Shown here in pieces: positions 11,225 through 21,692 of a DNA stretch of 64,000 nt. The translations under genes and the position numbers were made by a program. The notes below the pieces were generated by a model. It had not been told where the DNA came from and did not search any database. It saw only the letters and a list, made by a program, of their open reading frames with translations. The DNA is from Dendrocalamus latiflorus (Eukaryota > Streptophyta > Magnoliopsida > Poales > Poaceae): NCBI GenBank assembly GCA_017311315.1, contig CM029664.1, forward strand, positions 23,020,302 to 23,084,301, in the 5' to 3' direction. How positions within the stretch are numbered: position 1 is the first letter of the stretch; each line of letters begins with the position of its first letter.

Positions 11225-12979
11225 ATGGCGACAGACAAGTACTCCACCAAGCCCCTATCTTCAATGGGAAGGATGGTGACGACTTCATCGGCATATGCTC
11301 TGTGTCCCTTGAGGGCGACTTCAGCGACGACGACCTCTACTCTGACTTCGATGAGGTATATCTCTCATATGACCAGCTCAATGTTGCATTTTTGAAGTTA
11401 GGAAATCTTTATGCTAGGTCTAGAGCTAGGGTCGTTAATCTTGAGAAGGAAGTAGAATGTTTGTCACGGGAGCTTACTTCACTTAAAATCTGCTCCCTCC
11501 CGTGATAATTGTGATGTATGCATTGCTTTGCTTGGAGATATGGAGAAACTAAGGACTTCTCATGATAGTGTGACTTCTGAGCTAGATATGCTTAAGATGG
11601 AGAATGTTAGTCTGCCTGCTGAACTAGAGATGACTAGGATTGCTGCTCCTTCATCTTCTACTATTGAGACTATTTCTTGCACCTCATGTGAGGATAATGA
11701 CAGTGCTTTTAGAGGTCTTTACACTATGCTTCTTGATCTGCCTGAACCGTGTGAAAATTGCAATAATTTGAAAATGAACCTAAAGAAGGCAGATCATAAA
11801 ATTGCTGAGTTACAAGCTTTTCTACTTGAGCCTATTGCTTTATGTGTGAATTGTCCCAAGCTTACTCTTGAGCTTGAATCTGTTTCCAAGCAGTTTCAAG
11901 AATTAGTCGATGGCAATAACAATTTGGCTCAATCTGCTTCTAAGGACACTGTTAGCTCACCATGCATTAATTGTAACAAACTAAAACCTGACTTGATTGC
12001 ATTGGATGAGAAATGTGTGAAGCTAACTAAGGACCTACTAGAGAAGCAACCTTCAGCTTGTAATGTGATTGCTGAGAAGGGGAAGGAGCCCAAGGGTAAG
12101 GCTGAGACGCTTAGCGACGTGAACCAAACTGCTAGTAGTAGGACTGTCTCCTCAGGGTCGGCTGTGCGTGCACAAGCCATTCTCTCCTCTACTGTTGGTT
12201 CTTCTTCTGCTTCCTTACCCTCTGTTGTTCCCTCTTCTCCCTGTTCTTCTTGCACCTCTCTCTTTCGGGAGTGTCAGTATCTTATGAACACTCTCGAGAG
12301 ATTTGTAGGCGGCAAGAAGAAGCTTAATCTTATTCTAGACCAATCCAAGATCTGTAGATTTAATCAGGGTCTAGGATATGATTTCTATGAGGTCATGAGG
12401 AAGCATCCACCTGCCGTGCTCAGACCCATAGCACTAGGTGTGATCGAGTTTAAGCCCAGATCTGATAAGGTCAAATTCAAATCAGCGGGCTTTGTCCAAG
12501 GGATCTCTGACAGCAAGGTGATTCCACCTGCTACTTCGGCCTCTCAGAAGGCGAAGCCTCCCCGTGCTACTTCTACCTCTTAGAAGGTGAAGTTTCACTG
12601 CACCTTCTGTCAGAAGGATGGACACTCAGTCGATCGATGCTTCAGACGCGCCAAGATTGCGCGTAGAGACCGTGCTGAGACACTTAGGCGTATTCAGGGT
12701 CAGCCCCAGATCCTGAGTGCACCTAAGACAAGCACAAGGTCTAGGTTTGTTCTAGCTGATGGGTTTGGGCAGCATCGAGGACTTGGTTTTTTTTTCGAGT
12801 TTTCTGGTTTTCGTCCTCATGCTCCCTTTGGATGTGACTTCCGCCGTTTTAAGGGTAGATCTAGTTTTCCCTGTCGAGATGGCTACCCGCGGCGAGATCA
12901 GCATGTTGCCGGTGCTCCGACTCGCTCTTCCATAGCAGTCGGACCCAGCAACAGCTTCAGGTCTACTCTGGCTTTCTGA
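11225..12979 (+). pseudogene. Sirevirus gag with internal deletion, broken frame
   Basis: ATG 11225 opens MATDKYSTKP, as in Sirevirus Gag. A one-base slip then occurs, and the next homologous residues are NGKDGDDFIG..LYSDFDEV. In the related copy at 49-51 kb, the N-terminal start and this tail are separated by the whole UBN2-type Gag domain, so that domain is deleted here. Further on there is a frameshift near 11490. A long coiled-coil frame follows (11528-12583: CENCNNLKMNLKKADHKI, SPCINCNKLK, ECQYLMNTLERFVG). A TAG at 12581-12583 stands where related copies suggest Gln. The CTFCQKDGHSVDRC zinc knuckle sits at about 12599-12640. The same breaks occur in the second copy, so they predate the tandem duplication. 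Confidence 0.88.
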
Positions 12980-13164
12980 GCGACAGAGAGCGTAGAGTAG
13001 GTAGAGGTCAGTCTTGTGTGACTACTTCTTCTGCTCGACGTGTGACTCAGTATTGGGTTCCAAAATCTCTTTTGATTTACCCCAGTACTGAGTCTTCACT
13101 TTCTCGTTGACCAGTTTTCGCTGGGCTGGGAAGGGAAAGGAATGACTTGTGGACTCAGGGTGTT

Positions 13165-13262
13165 CTCGACACATGACCGGAGATTCTTGTTGGTTCTCTT
13201 CCCTAGCTCGATCTGCAGGTGATGAGACGATCACCTTTGGAGATGTCTCTTCTGGTTGCATC
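13165..13262 (+). pseudogene. Retropepsin fragment of the Sirevirus
   Basis: In one frame this reads CSRHMTGDSCWFSSL followed by GDETITFGDVSSGC, the region around the copia protease active site (normally DSGCSRHMTG). The DSG itself is not preserved in frame. It is preceded by TQYWVPKSLLIYPSTES (about 13045-13100), the usual sequence between the zinc knuckle and protease. No integrase follows. Confidence 0.75.
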
Positions 13263-13559
13263 ATCTTTGGCTGCTCTTCTCTTGCTCTTGTTGATCAAAT
13301 TTGTTTGCATTTCCTTCCCTAGCTTTTATCGTGATTCTCTTAGGGATGGTGTAAATGCTTTGAGGAGAGAGCACGATGATATGAGTGCTGCATCTTGAGA
13401 CGTAGTCTCTTCTGTTCTTCAAGATTAGGAGCCGTTTGTAGTGAGCATAAATCCTTCTGTTGCATATCCTTTGCTCCTACTTTGGCTAGTGTTTTTCTTG
13501 TTGGCTCTTCTCGTGAAATCCAAGGGACTTCTCCTTGAGCAAAAATGGTGCTTTGTCCT

Positions 13560-13890
13560 TTTGGATCTTGTCTCGTAGTAGACGCTTGCACCATTGCTCA
13601 TTTTTGTGAGAAGGATGGACATCATTGGCTTATTGGCATCGTGGACTTGTTTCGTGTGTTTTTTTTTTGTTTTTGTCCACATGCTGTCTCGAGGAGAAAT
13701 TTCCGCCGTTTCTCAAATGATGGACCTCGTTCATCCAAACGAGGTGCGCATCTACGGCGAGGAGAAGTTGTGAGTTTCTTTGGTGCTTTTGTTGGTTCTC
13801 TTCTTGGTGCTTTCAAGTTAGGTATTCACCGCTTTTTCGGAGTTGGGACTCGAGTTGTCCTTTTGCGGTGTGCCTCTAGGATCTAGTTTC
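13560..13890 (+). pseudogene. Second, diverged zinc-knuckle/Gag tail block
   Basis: The frame 13545-13886 contains HFCEKDGHHW, resembling the first half of a CX2CX4HX4C knuckle, then NFRRFSNDGPRSSKRG, resembling the basic tail after the knuckle. It looks like a second Gag-tail segment from a related element placed after the protease fragment, consistent with non-autonomous elements assembled from pieces. The last Cys is missing. Confidence 0.45.
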
Positions 13891-15610
13891 TTGCATGGAC
13901 CATCAACCGCATCATGTAGACTTGCATACTTCTTGTATGAGTGACTGTGTGTCAAGTCTTGAATTCCCAAGTACATGTCTACTAACCCTTCGGGATCCAA
14001 GACTTGGGCACTTTGGTCTTGTCATTTGTAGGTATCCAGACGCTGGTTGGAGAACATGGGATTAATTGGGTTTTAGTCTTCTGCTTCACGTGACTAGAAC
14101 ATCCATTGATTCTCCACTTCATGGTCTCCAAGAGGCATATGCTTTCACCAGTTGTGTCTCCACCTACTTTGTGAGCGATACTCTACCCTCATGCTTTTGT
14201 ATTCATGATAATCATATTTAGCATGGTGTGTTTGTTCATGTGCTCACTTGTACCATACTGGCATGTCTTTCCTCTTAATGCTTTCATGTCATGCCTTTAT
14301 GAGTATGTTGCTTAAGCATCCATGCACCTTGTCATTCTTGTTAGATGCTTAAGTTTTGACTTGTCTTCATGAGCTGAGTAGTTTGTGCGTATTAGAAGTC
14401 AAGTATTGTCATGACCTTGTGCTTTGTAGTATCTATCATGGTTTAATGTTCACATCTTGCTCGTTATGTCCATTCATCATTATTTAGACATGTTAGCATA
14501 CTTTTCATGATTTTGGTTTGTCATGATGTATGCCTACATGATGTATGTTTGTGTATGGACATTTTTGAGTTTGATCATATCCTGGATAGTTCTTCCATGT
14601 CATGATGATATGTTTATTCATGCCTTCTTGCTTCTCATATTTATGTATACATGCTTATATCCGTGCTAGCATATGCTTTTGTGACTTTCACTTGTCACCT
14701 GCTATGTGTATGGTTGTGATTCATTGTTATGCATGTATACCTTGATGTTATTCATTTCAGTTATGGCATGAAATAAACTGTATGACATCTTGGTAGCTTT
14801 AGATGGTACGTTTGCTTAGACTTCATGAGAACTGTGGATAGGTCACAAGCTTCTTCTAGTATTGGGTGGCTCTAGGCTTGGTGTTCTAGATGCTTTTGAT
14901 GAGGGCTAGATTGAGCTTGTGTGGGTGTGTGTTCTCATGTGTTCTTTGTCATTAGTACTCGTGTTGCTACTATTGTTGTCATTTGTCACAGTACTGGTTC
15001 CTTGTTGTATATCATTTACCCCAGTACTAGGACACCAGTCGTCCTTGTGTTTAACCTGCAGGCTGTGAATGAAGGGGTGACTGGTACAGTCTTTACGACC
15101 GCTCCTTGGTCTTTACGACTACGTCATAGCAACTACGAGCGCGGTCTGGATTCTCGGACGAACTTGACGCGACTACATCACGGTCTCGACTACGACCACA
15201 TCCTGGACCCGTAGTTGACCTCGACCATGACTACTCACCGAGCAATTGTGACAGAGGTATGTTCCCTTGTGATCTTTAAATGTGTTGCTTCCCACCACTT
15301 GGCTTCGCTTAGTATATCTTCTTCTAGTAGTAGGAAGGGTCTGTTTGGACAGTAGGAGCCAACTCTAGGTGATGTTGTCTCTTTCACACATCTCTTCCAA
15401 ATGGTTCTCTAGGATTATTTACTACCTAGTTTGAGCTGTGGTTCTCTAGGATTCTCTTCTTCCTAGTTTGAACTTTATTCTTGGCCACTAGAGTCTTGTG
15501 CATTGACATAGTGTGCTTTTGCTCCATGGTATGAGGTTACAGACTAGAGACCATGTGGATAGGGTGTGTTTGGGAATCACCTCCTTGAGTTAGAACCTTC
15601 TTTTCTGGAC
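13891..15610 (+). other. Non-coding internal region of the Sirevirus
   Basis: About 1.7 kb is T-rich with no frame showing pol homology. Integrase, RT and RNase H motifs are absent in all frames. At 14992-15100 the words CAGTACTGG, CCCCAGTACTAGGACACC and GACTGGTACAGTC form a loose cluster of GTAC palindromes. Confidence 0.6.
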
Positions 15611-15616
15611 TGTTGT

Positions 15617-17503
15617 AAGGGGGAGCTTGGGCTTTACTGCTTTATTATATTAATTATGCTTCTGTCTCATTTCTGTTGCATTGCATTTGCGGGTTCATTT
15701 GGGTTTAGTCCTTCCAGCATAGGTTAGAATGCTTCTCTTGCCGAGATGCTTAGACTTCTAACTCTTATCTTGTGCTTCCAGGATTAGCTGCTTCTTATCT
15801 CACTAGGTCGAGCTCACTCACTTCTTGTAGGTTCTAGCGAGGGTTGGGCCACCCTCGGGTAGACAGGGTACGTGTTTGCTCTCTAGTGTGTGATTTACTG
15901 TCAACTGATTGTCCTGGAGTCATATGGGGTAGATGAGAGTCAGTCTGATCCATAGTTGCCTCTATATCTTTTCTATGCTTTAAGGACTGCCTGTTTGCTG
16001 TTTTCTTTCCCAGCTTCTCGATTCTATTGCTTTGGTTCAGGGGGAGTTCAATTGGGAGCTTCTGGAGCTTAATTCTGACATAACTCAACTTGAACTAAAA
16101 GTTGCATCTAATGTTGAGGGGGAGCTGGTCTTTCATGCATTTTCAGCATTTCGCATTATAATCAAACTGCATTGAGCCTTGATTATTATCCTGTTATGAC
16201 ATGCTTCAATGCTTTACACTTTGCCATGACTTGTGCTTAGCTTGCTAAATTTATCATGACTTCATATGTGTAGACTAGCGTTTGCCATGATAAGTTAAGT
16301 AAAATTGATCAACTTAAATTAAACTTGTCATGCTAGCATTTGAGTTTAGTCTTTCTTGAGCTATCCTTTTATGATTCATGCCATGTCAAATAGGCTGAGT
16401 AGAGCGTTGAATCTATATTGAGCCTTAGCTTGAGCTGTTTTAGTCTCCTGATGATACATGAGTTAGTACAATGTGATAAAACGTAAAAAGATCTCTTTTG
16501 TGCGAAAAAACTGATCTCACCAATTCTTTCCTATGAGACGGCTTGCCATTGCACTTGGCATGAACTTAGGGGGAGTTTTGGATGACCTAGACTATCTTCT
16601 TAAGCTTCTTGCTTGGAGTAGTCGCATAAGGCTTGAGATCTAGCACATGATAAAACAAAATGTTGGTTGACAACCACCATATTTGTGCGAAAAAACTGAT
16701 TTCACCAATTCTTTCTCATGAGACAGCTTGCCATTGCACTAGGCATGAACTCAGGGGGAGTTTTGGATGACCTAGACTATCTTCTTAAGCTTATTGCTTG
16801 GAGTAGTCGCATAAGGCTTGAGATCTAGCACATAAACAAAAATTGGGTTGAAAACAACCATATGCTTTCAAAAGACAATGTTTAATATGCTCAATTTGCT
16901 TAATCTACAATCAGAACCAAGTACCTTAACCAATGTTTCAATCTTGAGCTTATAGCACTCTATTTGGACTCAATGTTAGCTTCTTTGTTCCGCTTAGCTT
17001 ATTGACATGGCCTGCATCATCCTTGGATGTCTCTAGTTAGACTTTGCTCATTGATGACTTGACTTGCTCACTAAATACATTACATTTCAGATTGTCATCT
17101 TTGTGCTCTAGCTGGTTTATATATATGTCGTCATGATCTAGATAGCGTCCTTTTTTGAGTTATGGCTTGGTGTATCTCATTATGGTCAATATGGATAATT
17201 CTCATGGCTCTAAATGCTTAAATAAACAAACTTCAGCCATTTTCATCCATTGACATGTCATATTCTCTCTATTGCATCTTGATGCGTTTATTGCCAAAAG
17301 GGGGAGAATAGAGAAGAAAAAGTCTGTTGGGAACAGTTTGGAGCTTTGTAGATCAATTTGCTCTTTCAGTTGTTGCTCTAGTGTTCCTTCTGTCAACATG
17401 GTCATTAGCTTCATTTCATTCTTTGGACCATGTTGGATTCTTCAAAATCAAACTCTTCTTAATGCTTTTTCTGCGTTTGTCAATAGACTCATCAAGGGGG
17501 AGA
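15617..17503 (+). promoter_or_regulatory. Multiple polypurine tracts of the Sirevirus
   Basis: GGGGGAG tracts occur at 15619-15625, 16040-16046, 16119-16125, 16569-16575, 16754-16760, 17300-17306 and 17496-17502. The last (CAAGGGGGAGAT) touches the LTR and is the functional plus-strand primer site. Repeated PPTs upstream of the 3' LTR are a known hallmark of Sireviruses. Confidence 0.85.
16498..16850 (+). repeat. Direct repeat (185-bp period) carrying a PPT
   Basis: Two about 90% identical blocks begin TTGTGCGAAAAAACTGAT (16498 and 16683). Both run through GGGGGAGTTTTGGATGACC to GAGATCTAGCACAT. Each carries one polypurine tract, so tandem duplication explains at least one PPT gain. Confidence 0.88.
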
Positions 17504-17504
17504 T

Positions 17505-19346
17505 TGAGAGACCATGTGGTCGTGCTCCATGAGAGTGATGAGTAATTGACAAAGGTTTAGGTCAATCGAGTTTGATTTGAGTGGTTCGGAGTCGAGTCGT
17601 TGCGTGGCGCAATCGGGCTCGGTCGGACTTTGGTCAAATCTGGTCATTTGGGCTTAGGATGTATATTCTAATGTTTTGACAGGTTTTGACTTCATCTGTG
17701 GTAAGTGTAATGGTATTTACGCTTTCATGTGTCGAGCGGTGCTATTTGACGTGCCTCTTGTCTGTGTGACTGCAGGACGTCGAGTTGGAGTCGTGGCGAG
17801 ACACGGTGGACCGGACTAGGCGCAGGTGGCGCTGAGGTCAGAACGGTCGGGATGTGTCGAAGACGACGTGGACTCGAGGTGGTTGCGAGGCGTGCGAGGC
17901 AAGGAGCGCGGAAGCTTCCCGGAAGGTGCAAAAGGGGCGAATCGGGAAATTCGCAAGGCTGCACAAGCGGGAGCGGGCTCCGTTGGACGTAGCGGGCGTA
18001 ACGGGGCGGAGACCCGTTAGCCAGGCGCTATAAAAGGAGAGGAGGGGCTGCATGCCCTCCTTGAGCACTTGAGCATTTTGGTGGGAATTAGGGTTAGCTC
18101 TAGTCAAAAGAGGCTTTAGGAGTTGGTTTTCCTTTAGTCTTTAGTGGTTGGAGAGGCAGAGTCTGGTGCTCCCTCTGTCCCCTACGATGTGTTCTAGGTG
18201 ATAGAACAGAGGTGTGTTCTTCCTCCCTCATGTGTTCTTGAGTGGTGTTCTTGAGTAGAGAGGGAGAGGACGGATTGAGGAGTTTGTAATCTTTCCTTTT
18301 GTATCAAGTCGGGGTATCGGAACTCCTCTGTATTCCCTGTGTTTCAAGAAATGAAATCTGAAGTTTGGTTTTCCCTGTTCGTAGCTTCTGTTCTTCAGTT
18401 TCCTTTTTGCAAGATTTCTTGATTTTCGTGGTTCTGAGTTCTTGCTTGCTGGAGAGTGCCAAAATGGGTTGCTATGACATGGGTGATGCTCAAAAGCTAT
18501 TTGGCTATTTAATCCCAAGAGCAAACCGAGTTTGATTCTCATATTTCAGTTTTGGCCTCCTCTGTTCTTGTTCTTCGTTTCTAGGTTTGGGTCCAGTTTT
18601 TGACTCCCTTGTTAAGATGGCTTGAAATTTGATATGAAGAGTCCAGAGGCTATTATTTAGCTTCCCTCAAAATTTCATAGCCAAAGGATCAACGGTTGGA
18701 GAGTTATTTGGTTTTTGGCTCGGTTCTTGCAAGATTTCAGATTTTTACCCAAATCTGAAATTCTTGATTCTTGGAGTGGTTTTCTTGTTATTGGCTCTTG
18801 GCTTAGTCTTCTGGGAGTGTTCCCTAGCTTCCCTCAAAGTTTCCCAAGCCAAGAATCCAAGAATCTTGCGATTTTCTCAGTTTTTCTGAAATTTCAGTTT
18901 GCTGTTTTTCTCGAGAGGTACTACCGCTCCCCGAGAGGTACTACCGCTCAGAGGTACTACCGCTCGTCCTAGCGGTACTACCGGTTTTGTTCGGACCAGT
19001 CCGATCGGCAGCAAAGAAACGTTCGGACAAGTCCGATCGTCGTGCGGTACTACCGCTCCGTGAGAGGTACTACCGCTCAGAGGTACTACCGCTCCTCGAG
19101 AGGTACTACCGCTCAGAGGTACTACCGCTCGTCTCAGCGGTACTACCGCTTGCAGCCAGACTTGCGCTGAATTCGTTTTTCTTGGCTGTTTCTTTCTGGA
19201 TTTGGTTTTCTCTGCTGTTGTTCTTCCTGTAAGTACTTGTCTTCTACCTTCATAGCTCCCATAGCTATTGGAGAAGAAGATATTTGTTGGGGGCGATTTT
19301 TAGAGATCGACATTCACCCCCCCTCTGTCGCCATTTCGGTCCTACA
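17505..19346 (+). repeat. Sirevirus middle LTR (3' LTR of unit 1, 5' LTR of unit 2)
   Basis: It is 1842 bp with the same ends as 9327-11168 and directly follows the PPT at 17496-17502. It is also followed by a PBS and a second gag, so it serves as the shared LTR of a tandem array. The TATA box is at 18029-18037. Confidence 0.95.
18913..19151. repeat. GAGGTACTACCGCTC array, second LTR copy
   Basis: It appears identical to the array at 10735-10973, unit for unit. This repeat-prone cassette has not changed since the two LTRs separated, which supports a recent origin. Confidence 0.9.
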
Positions 19347-19348
19347 AT

Positions 19349-19361
19349 TGGTATCAGAGCC
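19349..19361 (+). promoter_or_regulatory. Primer-binding site of the second unit
   Basis: TGGTATCAGAGCC lies two bases after the middle LTR, identical to 11171-11183. A PBS after a 3' LTR shows that this LTR begins another internal region. Confidence 0.93.
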
Positions 19362-19402
19362 GGTTAGCTCTTTTCAATAGATCTTAACCGGTCTCAAGAG
19401 CC

Positions 19403-20874
19403 ATGGCGACAGACAAGTACTCCACCAAGCCCCTATCTTCAATGGGAAGGATGGTGACGACTTCATCGGCATATGCTCTGTGTCCCTTGAGGGCGACTTC
19501 AGCGACGACGACCTCTACTCTGACTTCGATGAGGTATATCTCTCATATGACCAGCTCAATGTTGCATTTTTGAAGTTAGGAAATCTTTATGCTAGGTCTA
19601 GAGCTAGGGTCGTTAATCTTGAGAAGGAAGTAGAATGTTTGTCACGGGAGCTTACTTCACTTAAAATCTGCTCCCTCCCGTGATAATTGTGATGTATGCA
19701 TTGCTTTGCTTGGAGATATGGAGAAACTAAGGACTTCTCATGATAGTGTGACTTCTGAGCTAGATATGCTTAAGATGGAGAATGTTAGTCTGCCTGCTGA
19801 ACTAGAGATGACTAGGATTGCTGCTCCTTCATCTTCTACTATTGAGACTATTTCTTGCACCTCATGTGAGGATAATGACAGTGCTTTTAGAGGTCTTTAC
19901 ACTATGCTTCTTGATCTGCCTGAACCGTGTGAAAATTGCAATAATTTGAAAATGAACCTAAAGAAGGCAGATCATAAAATTGCTGAGTTACAAGCTTTTC
20001 TACTTGAGCCTATTGCTTTATGTGTGAATTGTCCCAAGCTTACTCTTGAGCTTGAATCTGTTTCCAAGCAGTTTCAAGAATTAGTCGATGGCAATAACAA
20101 TTTGGCTCAATCTGCTTCTAAGGACACTGTTAGCTCACCATGCATTAATTGTAACAAACTAAAACCTGACTTGATTGCATTGGATGAGAAATGTGTGAAG
20201 CTAACTAAGGACCTACTAGAGAAGCAACCTTCAGCTTGTAATGTGATTGCTGAGAAGGGGAAGGAGCCCAAGGGTAAGGCTGAGACGCTTAGCGACGTGA
20301 ACCAAACTGCTAGTAGTAGGACTGTCTCCTCAGGGTCGGCTGTGCGTGCACAAGCCATTCTCTCCTCTACTGTTGGTTCTTCTTCTGCTTCCTTACCCTC
20401 TGTTGTTCCCTCTTCTCCCTGTTCTTCTTGCACCTCTCTCTTTCGGGAGTGTCAGTATCTTATGAACACTCTCGAGAGATTTGTAGGCGGCAAGAAGAAG
20501 CTTAATCTTATTCTAGACCAATCCAAGATCTGTAGATTTAATCAGGGTCTAGGATATGATTTCTATGAGGTCATGAGGAAGCATCCACCTGCCGTGCTCA
20601 GACCCATAGCACTAGGTGTGATCGAGTTTAAGCCCAGATCTGATAAGGTCAAATTCAAATCAGCGGGCTTTGTCCAAGGGATCTCTGACAGCAAGGTGAT
20701 TCCACCTGCTACTTCGGCCTCTCAGAAGGCGAAGCCTCCCCGTGCTACTTCTACCTCTTAGAAGGTGAAGTTTCACTGCACCTTCTGTCAGAAGGATGGA
20801 CACTCAGTCGATCGATGCTTCAGACGCGCCAAGATTGCGCGTAGAGACCGTGCTGAGACACTTAGGCGTATTCA
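19403..20874 (+). pseudogene. Second copy of the deleted Sirevirus gag, truncated
   Basis: It carries the same domain deletion, frameshifts and TAG (20759-20761) as 11225-12696, and the translations are identical. It ends after GGCGTATTCA at 20874, just past the zinc knuckle. The next base starts an unrelated 52-bp repeat. In unit 1 the matching sequence continues without a break. Confidence 0.92.
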
Positions 20875-21242
20875 CGTAGCGTCGAGCCTACGTACCGTGC
20901 ACGCGCGAGTCTCCGGACTATAAAGAAGACGTAGCGTCGAGCCTAGCTCCGCACGCAATAGTCCACGGACTCTAAATAAGACGTAGCGTCGAGCGTAGCT
21001 CCGCACGCACGAGTCTTCGGACTATAAAGAAGACGTAGCGTCGAGCCTAGCTCCGCACGCAAAAGTCCACGGACTCTAAATAAGACGTAGCGTCGAGCGT
21101 AGCTCCGCACGCGCGAGTCTCCGGACTATAAAGAAGACGTAGCGTCGAGCCTAGCTCCGCACGCAATAGTCCACGGACTCTAAATAAGACGTAGCGTCGA
21201 GGCCTACCTCCGCACGCGCGAGTCTCCGGACTATAAAGCAAG
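20875..21242. repeat. 52-bp tandem repeat, seven units of two alternating types
   Basis: Units starting CGTAGCGTCGAG recur every 52 bp (20875, 20929, 20981, 21033, 21085, 21137, 21189). Odd units end GGACTATAAAGAAGA and even units end GGACTCTAAATAAGA, an A-B-A-B-A-B-A pattern with a true 104-bp period. It lies downstream (on the minus strand) of the antisense ORF, in what I take to be Tat-element non-coding DNA. Confidence 0.9.
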
Positions 21243-21692
21243 GCAAACCGCGGAGGTTCGCCTCCGCACACGTCGGTCTGCAGACTGTCCGTTCTACGGA
21301 ACCCTGGCGCAGCTACGTCGCCAACGGCGGCATCAGCACACAGCACACAACTTAAAGTGCCAGGAGGCCTGCTTACCGAAAGAGTCACATATACAAAGGT
21401 CTGCCAACATCCCGGCCGCTCTAAGCCGCTACCCCGCGGGTTCGTCCTTAACGCGCGCCAAAGGCGGCACCTCGCTCGAGGAAGGCCGGTTCGCCCAAAA
21501 GTCGAGCGAATCTTCGGCCCTTCGCCAGCGTTGAAGGCGTCGTCGGGTTGCAAGGTCGGCCGCCCGAAGCCGGCCCCAGCAAGGAAGCTGCCCGGGATAT
21601 AGGTGAAAATCAGCATGCATGCAGAAACTGTGCGCTTTATTAACAAAAACAAGGGACAGTACAATGCACGCCTACACCTAGGCGCCGCGGCA
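21243..21692. other. GC-rich Tat-element non-coding DNA
   Basis: This lies between the 52-bp array and the stop codon of the antisense ORF. It may hold that gene's 3' untranslated region. Nothing else is recognised. Confidence 0.4.

Larger units (their letters stand above)
9327..20874 (+). mobile_element. Non-autonomous Sirevirus, tandem LTR-internal-LTR-internal array
   Basis: The order is LTR (9327-11168), internal (11169-17504), LTR (17505-19346), then a second internal copy (19347-20874) that stops abruptly. The second unit repeats the first at a constant offset of 8178 bp. By eye I find three substitutions between the two 1842-bp LTRs and none between the shared internal sequences. The lineage is Sirevirus: initiator-Met PBS, coiled-coil Gag with a CX2CX4HX4C knuckle, multiple polypurine tracts and LTR palindrome cassettes. 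No integrase, RT or RNase H is present. The element sits in the Tat gag; CATTC (9322-9326) would be the left target duplication, but the right partner is lost. Confidence 0.93.
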
